The position numbers and the translations under genes were made by a program. The notes below the pieces were generated by a model. It ran no database searches, was not told where the DNA came from, and saw only the letters and a program-made list of their open reading frames with translations. Of a stretch of DNA of 64,000 nucleotides, positions 33,969-45,531 are shown piece after piece. Each line of letters opens with the position of its first letter. Positions within the stretch are counted from its first letter, which is position 1. Source of the stretch: Pyrenula massariospora. Taxonomy: Eukaryota; Ascomycota; Eurotiomycetes; Pyrenulales; Pyrenulaceae. Where the stretch lies: assembly GCA_021030905.1 (NCBI GenBank), contig JAGFMI010000008.1:372001-436000 (forward strand), in the 5' to 3' direction.

Positions 33969-35061
33969 AGTATTTGTTCTATGCGTCTAGAGCCAGATAC
34001 AGAAATGATTCAGTGTGGTCAATCGGACAATATGTAAAGGTACATTTCTCACCTTGTCAAGGGGAGGATATTTGCGCGGCCATGGTACCGGGCCAACACT
34101 GCCGTCTGCGTCACAGACGTGGAGGTCGCTGCGGCATTGGCAACATCAAAGAGACTTTGGATGTCAGTCTAAACAGGCAGCGTGAGGTTACACAAGAAAT
34201 GGATCTGCCTATCACCGTCACGGATGCACATCATACTATGCTGCGGCCGACAAGGTTACCCAGAGCAACAGCTTGATAAGCCACGCCCGCAGTCTCGGAA
34301 TCTTGCCGCTACTACGAGCCTAACAGTTCCACCTCCAACCTGGAAAGTATTGTCCTCCTGGAAGACGATGTAGCTTCCTATTAAAGACCGTAGTAAACTT
34401 TGACTAGAAGAAAGAGAGATTGACTGTCAGTCAACCTATAGTTTTGGGTTGTCCGTAGTCTGTGATGCCCTGGATTGATTGCTTGTTAGATGGCATTCAC
34501 CAGCTCTGTAAACGCAGAGTGGACACAAACGTTTCTGCAACAACTCTCAAGAATTCATTCAGCCCGTTGCTATCCCTTACTAGTCGGTAATGGGCCACTT
34601 ATCCGCAGGGATAAAAGTTCCAGACGTGTACAGGACAGAATATAGATTAATAGCTTCTAAATAATAAGTTTTTAGCCCTGACATTGGGGGTCCGTAGAGG
34701 TTTAAAATCTTTAAGAGATACCCCGCACGCGTTTAGAACTTTTATCTCTGCGGATAAGTAGCTCATTATCGACTAGTAAGGGATAGTATCTGGTATTGAA
34801 TATTGAGACTAAATATAAGCTGCTCTTGGTCTATTGGTTCCGATTCCTAACTCGAATCAGTGCTGGAGGAGGCTGCGGAGATCTGGGACTTTTGCAACAA
34901 CTCTCGCCCAGTCTCGCAATCTCCAGTCTTCTACTAGTACTTTATCTTCCTCTCGAACGCTTTACTTTCAGCATGAGCTGCTTTGGCATGACTATGTCTT
35001 CAACTTTAATTGATGGTCGCGGCTAAGTAATTTCATGCGTATAATGTGCTTCTGAACAATA
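33969..35061. other. Intergenic with a foldback element
   Basis: No gene. Contains the inverted-repeat element at 34571-34785. Confidence 0.5.
34571..34785. mobile_element. Foldback/MITE-like element with about 60-base inverted arms
   Basis: Left arm starts TATCCCTTACTAGTCGGTAA; the right arm, read in reverse complement, starts TATCCCTTACTAGTCGATAA. The two stay alignable for about 60 bases, through ACTTATCCGCAG-GATAAAAGTTC. Nearly all mismatches are transitions. The centre is AT-rich and non-coding. Confidence 0.7.
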
Positions 35062-36462
35062 TCACTTTCGTATAGTCCCACCTGCCACTCCCATCAGATT
35101 ACCATACTTCAACGTGTTCATAGTCGCTGCGAACTGTCCCTCTGAAGGGGATACAGTAAGGACCATGGCAGATTGTCCATTGTTTGTCGCTAAAAAGTGA
35201 CTGCGCAAGACCATCGTCAACGGGGAAGATCGAAATGGGATGCGTACTTGGTTCAAAGCTCTAGCACGTATAACCTCCTTCAATGCGAAAAGGCCGGTGT
35301 TGATTTGACGTCCTTGCTGCCGTTCTTGCGAAGTCTGCTTTGTTCCAACCACCGAAGCGCCATTCTCTTGAACAAAATACTCGGATCCAGCAAGGTCTAC
35401 GAAGACAAACTTGCCTCCAAGGCAGGCATGCCGGCGAGTCTTGAAGCATTCTGCAACTACGTCTTCTGCCACCTTCAGGCGAGCCTCGTATTCCTTCTTC
35501 TCATTCTCCGCCGCATCGATTCGTTCTTGGTTTAGTGGACGCCCGGGATTCTGAACGAACTTGCCTTCAGATGTACGGATCCAAGACTTTGAATGCTCTT
35601 CCAGATAAATGCCTGTGGCTCGCTTTCCCAGAGGCACCAGTTCAGATTCTCGCTCAATGACTGCATCGCGTGCCTCCAACAGTGCTTTGTTTATAATCTC
35701 GAGTTCAAGAACGGCGTGGGTGCGGGAGCTCTCATCGTGCACCGAAGACGACCCAGTCTTTCTTAATTCTAGTCCAGCCAGTACTGTCTTTCGGAGCTCA
35801 TCAAATGACCAGCAGGGCTTGGAAATGATCGGACGGACCCTGACTTTTCCACCTTCCAATTTCTCGGTCTGGCCTCGGATATGGGTCTGGCCATCAGGGC
35901 CTTCCCGCACATGACATTCCGTAGCATTGTTGAAGAGGTCATATGCGCATTTCCCCCGTATTTCGTATAGACGGGCCGCGACACCCAGCTCTTCCTGGCC
36001 TTCGGTTTGATCGATTTCTCCGAGGCTAACTCGCACGTTGATCTCGGCGAGGGCTCGAAAGAGATCGCGTGCTGCCGATAAACAGAGTCCAAGATGCTGA
36101 TCATCCTCGTAATTGTATCCTATGATTGTGTGAGTTTTTCCACTGCCAGAATGTCCGTACGCAAAGAAATTGCAGGTGGCTCCGTCCATGACCTGTGGCA
36201 ACGTAGGTGCCACAATCTTCTCGAAGACGTAGCTATTGACAGCGTTTGCTAGAAAAATCTGCGCGAAGGAGGCTCCGCTGTTCCATGTCTGGGGCCGACT
36301 GAGACTGGATTTTGACGAAAGTGATATGGACTGATTTGTTTCATGCTGAACAACGTTGTAATCTATCTCCGATGTGGACGATTCACTGCTAATCAGCGGT
36401 CTCCATCTGACATAGACTTTGAAAGAAGTGGAAAGGTGCTGTTCGGATGCCATGGGGGACAA
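35062..36462 (-). CDS. Kinesin-like protein consisting of a motor domain only
   Basis: A single exon of 466 residues. It starts with the motor-domain strand FKVYVRWRPL. P-loop GHSGSGKTHT follows (about residue 108), then switch I DESSRTHAVLELEI (family NxxSSRSH), switch II FVDLAGSE and a C-terminal SSPLTMVLRSHFL and MNTLKYGNLM, the end of the motor. A polar insert of about 90 residues separates switch I from switch II (EEHSKSWIRTSEGKF to TRRHACLGGKF). After the motor only about 10 residues remain, so there is no stalk, coiled coil or cargo tail. It may still hydrolyse ATP on microtubules or act as a regulator. It lies between the two metallopeptidase-like paralogues on the same strand, without evident functional link. 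Confidence 0.88.
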   Translation of the reverse strand: MSPMASEQHLSTSFKVYVRWRPLISSESSTSEIDYNVVQHETNQSISLSSKSSLSRPQTWNSGASFAQIFLANAVNSYVFEKIVAPTLPQVMDGATCNFFAYGHSGSGKTHTIIGYNYEDDQHLGLCLSAARDLFRALAEINVRVSLGEIDQTEGQEELGVAARLYEIRGKCAYDLFNNATECHVREGPDGQTHIRGQTEKLEGGKVRVRPIISKPCWSFDELRKTVLAGLELRKTGSSSVHDESSRTHAVLELEIINKALLEARDAVIERESELVPLGKRATGIYLEEHSKSWIRTSEGKFVQNPGRPLNQERIDAAENEKKEYEARLKVAEDVVAECFKTRRHACLGGKFVFVDLAGSEYFVQENGASVVGTKQTSQERQQGRQINTGLFALKEVIRARALNQVRIPFRSSPLTMVLRSHFLATNNGQSAMVLTVSPSEGQFAATMNTLKYGNLMGVAGGTIRK

Positions 36463-37220
36463 TCAAGTGCTTTAGGCATTAGTTCCTGTCGTAAGGCCCA
36501 TTTCACCGTATAGACGGTCACAGACACAAAATTAACACTGTATCTTATGTTCTTTATTCTGCAACAGCTCAGAAGTGCTCATTAAATTGGGTGTAGAATT
36601 GAGCAGGTTTTAATGGAAGCGTAAATGTTGTTGCCTGGAGCTATGAAAGCTAGCTCGGGAGATCCTCGGGAAACCAATTGCCGAGGGGCGATGAGCATTA
36701 AAGCCCTCGCGGAACGATAAAACTCGAGCAAAAACCATTCTTAACAGAAGAATTGAGAGCAAACATCTTGACAAGCTTATATCTTAGGCTTCAAGGGTTC
36801 AAAATCTTCAGATAGGTTGCACTTACGGGATTCATCGTATACGCGGTGATGGTAACAGTGCCAGGAAATAAGTGAGGTAGATTGGCAGCAGGCCCAGAGG
36901 ACACCTCGCCGGTCCCATCGATCCTTCCAAAATCTGACTGTTATGTCAGGGAGAGTATCAGTGTAGAGAATGGTGGAGAATCACGTCCTCGGAATCTTTC
37001 TTCTCCTTTCTCGCCGCCGTTATTCCCTGAATAGGCGTATAATGGATGCACAATTCATCGCTAAGACTAATAGAACAGTGTAGGTCCTTAGCGGAATTTT
37101 TGGTCTTCTCCACACCCACAAGTGCTATTCTCTCGTCCTACCTTGCAGCTCATCACTCCCTAAATACGGTCGAGCAGCCCTGAGAACGCCCTAGTCTCGT
37201 TCTTGGATAGTCGAAACCCT
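36463..37220. other. Intergenic
   Basis: No supported gene. It presumably holds the kinesin promoter. Confidence 0.5.
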
Positions 37221-38522
37221 TTACCCTGAAGACCGGCAAGCTGCGAAGGTTAACATTTCAACTTTCATCAGAGTGCAGCCAAGTACCAGGGCAAAGTAGA
37301 CGTAGTTGTCAACATTGTTGAGCTTGCGATCGGGGTCCAGGGCCACACTGTTTGTCCAGTGATATGCCTTCTCCGCTGGGTTGTAGCGCGATTGTTCATC
37401 GATGACTGTGGACTGGGTGGTTAGCAAGCAGGTACTTTTGAAGTGCAGCGATCCACAGAGGAGGCATTGGGGTGATAGGGAGATCATCCGAAGAACGAAG
37501 CGATTTCAGGGATATATGTGACATGGAGTGCTAGATGGAACAAGACTTACGATTCCATGGCGGTAGATGACATGCCTAGAAATAACGGTTAGTCTTTCTG
37601 ACCAGGAAGCAGATAGTAGGTATGCGCATCGAACCTCGTGCAGGAGAATAGCGGAAGTAAGAGTCCTGAATGCATCTAGAGGGAACGAAGCACGACCCTC
37701 TGCATCGACATGTTGCACCAACCAAGGTGCGCTCTTAATGGTGGGCTTCTTCATAATGAATTGAGTATCGCATACCTAATCCTCTGGTCAGTCGTTGCGG
37801 AACAATCCTGGGTCGCGATCAAACTGTAACTACGGCTCTTGTCGATGGCTGTCCTGGTGCTGGCCGAGGGGTTTTAATTCTATGTGTCGCAGCTCTGCTT
37901 CTACGATTCTGACAGCCTATGGTGCTGCCAAGTAGGATTTCATTGTCTCGGTCTTCAAATTCTTGATATGCTTGGCCTGGCCTGGCATCGGAAATCGGAG
38001 GACGGTCCCGCTGCTGTATGTAGAAATTAGGCCAGGGACGCTCAACATCATCCCTTAGCTTCCATCTAGTTTGACTGTCTGGAGCTGCATCTTGACGGTC
38101 ATTATCGCAATAATACCGGAAGTTTGATCGAGATCGATCATTGTCAGGTTCTGGTACAACTCCAGATATCCCAGGCTCCAAACCGGGGTGGCCTAGCAGA
38201 CCTGCACTAAATTAGAAGGTAAGAGACGAACTTCAGGACAAAATAGCTGCTTACCTGCAACCCTCAGGACACGATTCTCATATTGGTCTTGTCCTTGTCT
38301 TCCAGGTGGCGAAAATATGCGTCCAAAATACTCTTCCTGCAAGGCGTCTCCAAGGATTAATCGATCGGATGCGTTTCTGGCAAGGGAAAGAGCCTCTTCG
38401 AAGGCTATATCAAAATATGTGCCACCACGCTGACATGAAGAGTCAACCCAATAGGTACAAGGCTCTTGGCAAATTGATAACGAAATAAAGCAAAGCGCTA
38501 AAAATGATGAAAAGTTGGCCAT
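37221..38522 (-). CDS. Secreted HExxH metallopeptidase, lysine-specific metallo-endopeptidase-like (paralogue B)
   Basis: Signal peptide MANFSSFLALCFISLSIC, then YWVDSSC, a helical stretch, FRYYCDND, EFEDRDNE, GCQNRRSRAATHR, VCDTQFIM and FRTLTSAILLHE. An intron with a GACTAAC branch site splits the catalytic motif; joining gives HEACHLPPWN, a complete HExxH. The last exon gives LIDEQSRYNP, AYHWTNSVAL and NNVDNYVYFAL, matching the N-A-D-N-Y-A-x-F-A end of lysine-specific metallo-endopeptidase-like domains. Exon 1 is 38522-38255; the other ends follow from the joins. It is likely a zinc peptidase secreted to the medium or wall. It is the active-looking sister of the gene at 32523. Confidence 0.78.
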
Positions 38523-39543
38523 AGCTGTCGTGCAACAATGAAGAAGGCGTGAGTATCTTCAAACCCATATAGCTAAATAGTCGGAAGCATAAGCAACTCA
38601 ACACAGCCTACATGTCAGGAGACGAGGTTGCTGGGAATGATCCATCTTCTTTAGGGCATGATGGTGGAGTAGCCATTACAAAGGAGTATATTTAAGGTGA
38701 TAGCCGGCCATCGCCAACGCTTTTGAAACAGAAATAATAGCGAGGTCTTAGGATGCTATACCCTGTGATAGGTATAAAGCCATGTAGATGATATGATCGA
38801 GGTACCAAAATGCAACTCTGTGCGAAACTCGGCGGTGCCGGCTAAGCTCCCGGAGACCACTCTGGGCCATCCGGCTCGGTCAGCGGTCAGCATATTAAAT
38901 CTCTCCTAGACCAGATAACCTTGACATATTGTAAGCTACAAAGAGATGGTGGGATGCAAAAAAAGACTTTCAAGTTGAAGTGAGCGTTGTAGGAACGCAG
39001 ACGAGTTTAAGGCCAGATTGGCGGCGGGGATGCAACCGAGCGGCTCCCGGCACCGATCAAGCTCCATCTCTTCTCATTCAAATTGCGTGCCAAGATCTTC
39101 CCTCCCTTTCCCGCTGGCGAGCTTCAATTTTTGATAGTTCCCGTCAACGACCACCTCCACGTCGTATGTCTGTCATCTTTCCATAAGCAAGGGACGTTGC
39201 ACTCCTGTCTGTGCGACAAGCCTATCCCATCGCAGCGGATGTGGCGCTCTCTATTCCAAGGTAGGCCGTAGCAAGCCGCCGATTCATGCAAGTCTGCAAG
39301 CCGCATTGAGCAGTCGAAGCAAGGGGGAAACTGCCTCAAGTTCAGCCTCATCATCGTTGGCGTCTATTGAGGTCTTATTTCAAGCTATGTCTCCCCTGTG
39401 AATCCAATTAAAATCTCGTAGGTTCTTTTGCCATTCTTCTGTTTCACTCAACACCTTGTCTCCCAATGCAAGATCCTTCTATTCTATTTCACCTTCGAAA
39501 CTTTGACAAAATTGATGCTACATATGCCATAACTTCTTCGAAC
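38523..39543. other. Intergenic
   Basis: No supported gene. Short frames only. Confidence 0.45.
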
Positions 39544-40131
39544 GCAATGGCGCTGACGTCGTCCCGTGACTCAACCCACTCTCAACAGCCTCGTCACCGA
39601 CTTCCGCGATCAGAGTCTGGCGAAAAACCAACCCCCATTGATCACAGTGCCTCTCTCGAATCTGCCCAAAGCCAGAGCACCTCCCACAAACCACAGTCCA
39701 AATCCGCTGATAGACAAGGACCCCGGCCATCCGACCGTCAGCGCCACGCCAGCACAGCCGACACACGCGCACCAAAAAGCGAAGACACCCCACCAACAGC
39801 CCTCGAACAACTCGTGATCAACATCCTCGTCGCGCTTGCCGCCTGGGCGACCCTTATTTTCGGAATCTTTATCGTCAAATCAATAACCGACCGCCCCGCC
39901 GCAAGGGCCCGAAACTACGCCGACGTTGCGGATGAACTTGCCTCCCTTGCGAATAGATTCGCCTGCATGGCGAATCGGTCGGCCCGTATTTCGAACCAGT
40001 CTGCCTGTATTGCGGATCAAGCTGCCGTCATTGCGGAGAACGTCGCCAAGATGGCTGGTTGTTTTAATAGCACGGACGAGGTATGCTGCTCTTGCTTCGC
40101 ATCATCTGTGGAATTCTTTGAGCTGCACTGA
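39544..40131 (+). CDS. Single-span membrane protein with disordered N-terminus and Ala/Asn repeat tail
   Basis: About 195 residues if started at MALTSSRDS (39544); the frame is open from 39466 with an earlier methionine. The first 110 residues are polar and rich in Ser, Gln, Pro and Lys, probably disordered. One membrane helix follows (LEQLVINILVALAAWATLIFGIFIV). The tail carries a roughly seven-residue repeat of the type A-N-R-x-A-x-x (ANRFACMANRSARISNQSACIADQAAVIAENVAKM), which would form a short amphipathic helix. The true 3' end is uncertain. A GTATGC donor at 40081 could lead to a Ser/Thr-rich downstream frame (about 40243-40709), but the phases do not fit, so I stop at 40131. Function unknown. 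Confidence 0.55.
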   Translation, partial: AMALTSSRDSTHSQQPRHRLPRSESGEKPTPIDHSASLESAQSQSTSHKPQSKSADRQGPRPSDRQRHASTADTRAPKSEDTPPTALEQLVINILVALAAWATLIFGIFIVKSITDRPAARARNYADVADELASLANRFACMANRSARISNQSACIADQAAVIAENVAKMAGCFNSTDEVCCSCFASSVEFFELH

Positions 40132-41216
40132 GCGCTATTCGTGAATTGCTTTCCAAGAGGCGCTTTTGAGACTAACCAGAGCATTGCTTAGACCTCGGAT
40201 ACACAATTGTAGTTAGCGATTTTGCTGTCCTTCCCAGTGCAGCGTCAAATAATTTCACCAGCCTCTCCAAGCCTTCGCTTCCCTCCACCTCCCCTGTGAC
40301 AACCACTACAGTCTCTCGGCCGACATTTAACACTTTTACCTCGCCTTCTAGCTCCGGTGAAGAAACCTTAACAACCTCCTATGAGACTTTTGACACCTCC
40401 ACTACGGGCGTCACTTCCTATTCCTTAAGCGATGGCACAGATACTGCCTTTCCATTTCCCACGATTCTCACCACCACCACCGGTGCTGGTGGAGCCGGTG
40501 GAAGCAATGAAAACTCCGAGGGCACAGGGGCAACTGGGAGGCCACGGCTTTTTCTCGGGGCGAGAACGCCAGCGTCTAGCCAGGCATTCGAGAAAGCGGA
40601 GGAGGGCGGAGGAGATGGAAACTCTGTCCGAAGGAGAGTTGGAGGAGGTGTGGTATTTCGTAGGAGGTTTAGGGAGCTGTTCATAGATAGCCATGTTGTT
40701 TCGCGGTAAGACACGTACGCCTTCTGAGCGTGTTCAAGTTTCGGCGGGCCCTCGTGTAGATCTAAGGTATTTCTTTGGGCCATGGTTCTTTGTGAGGTAT
40801 CATCGCGCGAACGAAACTGCAGCGTGGAAGATTGGTCATATTTCCAGAGAATAAGAAATGCTTAATGCCTTGTCTGAGACTTGCTGTTAACCTTTTGCTT
40901 CCTTACGAAGGTTGGAAGGGATCACCTCACAAACTTGTGTGCATAGACGCACCCAAGGATGAGGCTAGCCAGCAGCGGAGCAGGCATCGAGGCGGACGGG
41001 CGTCCAGCCTGAACTTAGCATGCACAGGACAACATCAGCATGATGTCCGAAGTCGCACACGCAAACATCAGGTCTTGGCGTTTTCGCTAAAGTTGTCTTT
41101 CTCCCGTTTTAGTCAGGAAATTCTACCTTCGTTGCGTTTTAATACTAGACTCATTGCATCGATGTGCAAATGATTGTCTATCTTGAATTTTTCTTCGAGA
41201 CAATAGTGTTGTCGAA
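40132..41216. other. Intergenic with Thr/Ser-rich open frames
   Basis: The plus-strand frame 40296-40709 (Thr/Ser-rich, then Gly/Arg-rich) begins at GTG and has overlapping minus-strand frames. It may belong to a longer gene, but this is not resolved. Confidence 0.35.
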
Positions 41217-44200
41217 TTACCGATGGAATTTTGCAAGGACATCCACGTATATCGCGAAGATTGCGATTGCGATAGCCAGCAATATGAATGCATTTTGAAG
41301 GTCATCCGGATGTTTTTGCAGCCAGTAGTAGATAAACAGCAGGGGAAAGGCGATCCAGATAAGAAAGCCGATGATGATTCTGCCGAATACGAGTCGAGGC
41401 ACGACTTGTAGACCATAGCCAGGATTGCCAGGCCGAGGTGCAAGCGGTGCCCCTACTTTTGTAGGTATCGACTTGAGGAGCCTTACGGTACGGCAGTGGC
41501 TGCCACATCCTGTGGATCGCCAGGGAGCGACACAGTAGTGGTGCTGCAGATGGTGATTTATGCTTGCCTGGATCCTTGATTCATCGCCAGGATGGCCGTT
41601 ATACTCATAGTCTGAGTCTCGAGGGAGCGCTGGCTCAGCACCACAGCTGACATATGAAACATCGTTCAGGAAATGAAACTGTCAGTGCAAGTCAGTCGCC
41701 ATTAGCTCTTGGTTTAATGTAGTCATCATACCTTCTTGCAAATCACCTCATCGTAGCTTGCCATGGTCAGCCATAAATTGACTCTGCCAATTATTCGTCG
41801 ACTTTCGTGACGAATACTACGCGCAAGCTCATGATCATTCAGTCGAGACGCATTCAACTCCACTACCTTGCTATAACTCTTGTTGCCACCCACAGCCAAG
41901 TAGATATACCTACCATCTGGTCTGGATTGCGTGAGGCGTGTTAGTAAAGTCGGATCGGTTAGCCCTTGCTGTTGTCTTTGGAGCTGCTGCGGACGTGTAC
42001 TTTGAGGAATCAATTGGGATGCGTTGTATTGAGTCCATATTGGTAGGATAGATCTGCGATTGCGTCCTTGGGTAAAAGCATTAAATACTCCAGCTGGGCG
42101 TGCTGTGGTAGGGACACCGGACAAGTCAGATGGCACGTCGAAACGTACGTCAGAGGAGCAATGCTAATTATTATGATTAAATCAGAATTCTGGGATGGAA
42201 TGGCACTTCTTACACATTGATAGACCAAACGACTTGTTCCAGGATCTGATAAGCGAATAGGTTCATTCAAAGGCCACCAAATCAGTTGTGCTCCAATAAT
42301 CTTTTCAAAGAGGAGTTTTGGGTGGTCAAAAAGTGAATGAATGCTGCTACAAGCATCGAAATAGTTAGAGGATAATGCAATTCCTGATGTTTGATCCTTT
42401 GCATAAGAAACTGGTCTCGGCAGTGGTACAGCTACAAGCTCGTCAGTGTGAATGATTGTCCGAATTTTGAGGGCGCATTTACAAGTCCAAGTCAAAGTAA
42501 CGCATGAAAACACTGATAAAAGTAAAACAAATATACATCTGGCAAGGATACTGAGGCTTCCATAGTCACCGGGGCTTCTGAACTTGTATGTCGCTAGGGG
42601 AGTATCGTAGGAGCAATTAAGATCGTATCTGACATAACCCGGTTTCTCTTGATCAACTCCTGCTGCAATGTCAAAGGCATCAAATTGTATGCGGGCAAGT
42701 GAAGTTTGGAATAGCGCCTCTACTTCAGCTTTCCAAAGATCTCGTCGCCATTCAAGCGTCTTGAGATCATCAATTGTAACAGCCTCGTTTGGCAGTTTTG
42801 TCGAAACTTGCCTAGAATGGGCTGAATCGTAAATGCTTGAACTTCTTAACGACCATTCTAGGATGGAGGCCTGGGCATCATCATGTGGAAGCTGTTCCGA
42901 ATCTTCCCAACAGATTTTTCCGTCACGGCTGCAGATCTCTTGATGGTCGATGCAACCTAGTGGCTCAGCTAGTTCTTCAAACGGTAAAGTTGGCCAAGAT
43001 GTCTCATTTGATGGATTTAAAATCGCATGATCAATGACCAAAGCATGACTAGGAGCAGTAGGGGGATTGTTTGCGGTCCAGGAAGCATCCGATGGCCATA
43101 GAATTGTCACTCCAGATCCCAGTGAATGATGAATTCCGTCAATAGATTGCCACGCACCATATTCGTCAGTTGAAATACACCGGAATTTGCTAGCGAGTTA
43201 TTAGTAACACATGCTGTACGGGGCCCAGTACACTCACCAAATCCTCATATCCGAAGAGTTCTGCTGAAGGTCATTGACTGATGATGTTGAACCATCTATG
43301 GCCGCTGCATGATTGCCGGGTTGGCTCGTGGTGCTATCGTATTTCAACCTGTGCTCCTCATTCCTTGTGTTTTTGTTTTGTACTGGAATTTCCGTTTCGT
43401 CTAGAAGAACGCAGGTCGTGCTACGGCGGAACTTATAATTGTTAGCGCCATTAATGCCGATTGCGCTAGCATCAAGAAGCCCAGTATCGAATTTAATCGC
43501 AGAAGTTGTATTTAGACAAAGCTGCGATTCTTGAAACGGACAGTCCTGATCCGCAAAGACGGTATAATCGAGGTATGGCAAATGAAAGAAGTTGCAGCGG
43601 TCTGGAGGGATTGAAGCTGTGTTGTAACATTCACTTGCGTACATGAATGCCCTAGCCGTCTTTCCTCTTTGATATTCTACATTTTCACCATTCGCTTCCG
43701 AGCTGGCATTGCTGTGTAGCGCCCACAGGCCTCGGTCGGGAAAGGCTGAAGAAAGTACCTGGTTTTTAATCCCGGCGGTGATCGGGGTATGAATGTCGAG
43801 TAGGAAAATAGTAGTAATTATTAGATGGGTGAGAACGAAAATGATCTTGGCTACTCCGAGTAGCTTATTTAGTGTCCTTCCGTTTTTCCAAGCAGCGGTT
43901 GTAGTATAATAATTCAAAATTCTTAATAAAATCTTCCCTCGGAACCACCCGCTCTGCGGGTGTATCCATTGCTCCTCAAGTTGATGACTCGTATGATCCT
44001 TTACATTTTCGCTTTTACGAGATGTGCGTTCCGAGGTAGGTTTTTCATTGTCGTTGTTGCTTCGCGCCTGAGCCCATGTACCAAATAGTCCGACAGGTTC
44101 AAGTCGAATTTCGAACAGGTTCGCGGCTAGGTAAATAAGGAGGCAGGCTGCGAAGAATACAATGACGAGAAGCAGTCGAGCATATGGTATGGGAAGCTGC

Positions 44201-44262
44201 AACCTATATTCTGATTGTCTGTTAGGGCAGAAAACCTCGCGATCACGAGTACCTGTACTCAC
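41217..44262 (-). CDS. Large fungal membrane protein, 964 residues, function unknown
   Basis: Four exons: 44262-43238, 43189-42214, 42163-41732 and 41678-41217. All phases agree. The joins give DMRICKFRCISTDEYGAW, LVYQCHCSSDVRFDVP and DEVICKKFHFLNDVSYVSC. Membrane helices lie near the N-terminus (ARLLLVIVFFAACLLIYLAANL and LGVAKIIFVLTHLIITTIFLL), in the middle (ILARCIFVLLLSVFSCVTLTW) and at the C-terminus (IIIGFLIWIAFPLLFIYYWL and NAFILLAIAIAIFAIYVDVL). Between the first and second sets is a cysteine-containing, glycosylation-site-bearing outer domain. A conserved-looking block RPDGRYIYLAVGGNKSYSKV follows exon 3, as in uncharacterised Pezizomycotina proteins. No enzymatic motif is seen. One 50-base intron decides whether this is one gene or two; I favour one. 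Confidence 0.75.
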
Positions 44263-45531
44263 TGTTGAGGAGATTTTGGTCGTAGTCTACCCAGAAGCCG
44301 GGCTTGGCTACCAGCGCTGGAGGCACTTCCATTGTGCGGGTTTCCACGAACCGTCAATTCCTGTCATGGTCAGGCCGTTGACAGTTGAGATAACGAGTGC
44401 ATGAATGGAGGAGGTGGTGGTGACGCGCGTAAAATGAATGCTGCCATGAGGCGCACACAAGGCTGAAAACCAATCCGTCGCTGCCCAATCATGTCGGTGG
44501 CGGCCATGACGCAGTAGTCATGCTCCTTGTCCGCAAACCCTTGCTGGCAACAACCTCGATTCATTCAATGTCGAAAATCATTTACACAAAGTTTGAATGT
44601 ATAAATCTTGCCCACCAGGTCGAGGGCTAGATTTTCCACAAAGCTGAGAATATTACGCGTCTCACATCATGGGAGTTTTACGCCGGATCGTGTAGACTGT
44701 TGCGGGGCATTTAGTCGGTCGCTGAAGCTGGTGAGAAGAAGACAGGGAGATTATAAGAATCGGAACAGTGCTTTTATAAATAGGTGAGTGAAAACAGCTC
44801 CAATTGAGAATAGTACATAGGTTTCTTCGAGGGCTCGTCTTTGTCCTCGGCGAAGCTTGGCAGACTGTTCCATTCGGGTGACTTTTCCAAACGTCCATAA
44901 CTTCTCATCCCACTAACGTGCACACAATCATCCAACTTCTGTAATGGCACCTCTGGACTACACGGTACCGAGATCCTATCGACTTGTCCCCACCCATCCT
45001 AAGTCCTCCAACCAGAATCCCTTAACACCCCTACCATCTCGCACATTGATACAGTACTTTAGCCAAGCAATCAAGAAACCATTCCACGTGTGCGGCTCTT
45101 CTAATCTTCAGTCAGCCAAAACCCGTCCATATCGGGTTGCCCATTTTACCAGAAAGGCGTAAGACCCGATCATTCTTTACCCGCTTAAATACTTCAAGGG
45201 GAGAACTAGAAAGAGGTAGTTAAATATTTACCTATTTACCCATAGCTATCTATAGGGGCCGACGCAAAAAAAAGATAAAATTTAAATAAGGTATGTCACA
45301 GAAAATAAAGAAAATAGAGAAAGTAGACTAAAGTAAAATAATATATAGAGATTAAGCGTATAGTGATACAGAGAAGAAGAACATGGGAGGTAACGTCCTT
45401 AAAGGGTAGCATTACGCTTGCTTGTAACCACCTTGTTGTTTCACGTCTGCAAGTAAGGGCAGCCTCTTCACCGTCGAGATTCAGCTTTCTCATCTCTCTG
45501 TCAGACATTTTGTAGGGCTTTCAGACATCTT
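44263..45531. other. Intergenic with a dispersed repeat copy
   Basis: No supported gene. Contains repeat copy A (about 44921-45190) and an AT-rich patch at 45245-45360. Confidence 0.5.
44921..45190. repeat. Dispersed repeat, copy A
   Basis: Shares several blocks in the same order with 47763-48215: CACACAATCATCCA near the start, CTCTGGAC-ACACGG, CCTATC-ACTT-TCCCCACC and AAGACCCGATCATTCTT near the end. Differences are mainly C/T and G/A, and copy B has extra sequence. Confidence 0.6.

Noticed and set aside
40296-40709. Ser/Thr-rich 3' exon for the 39544 gene
   Set aside because: The GTATGC donor at 40081 is phase 0 and no acceptor in the right phase was found.
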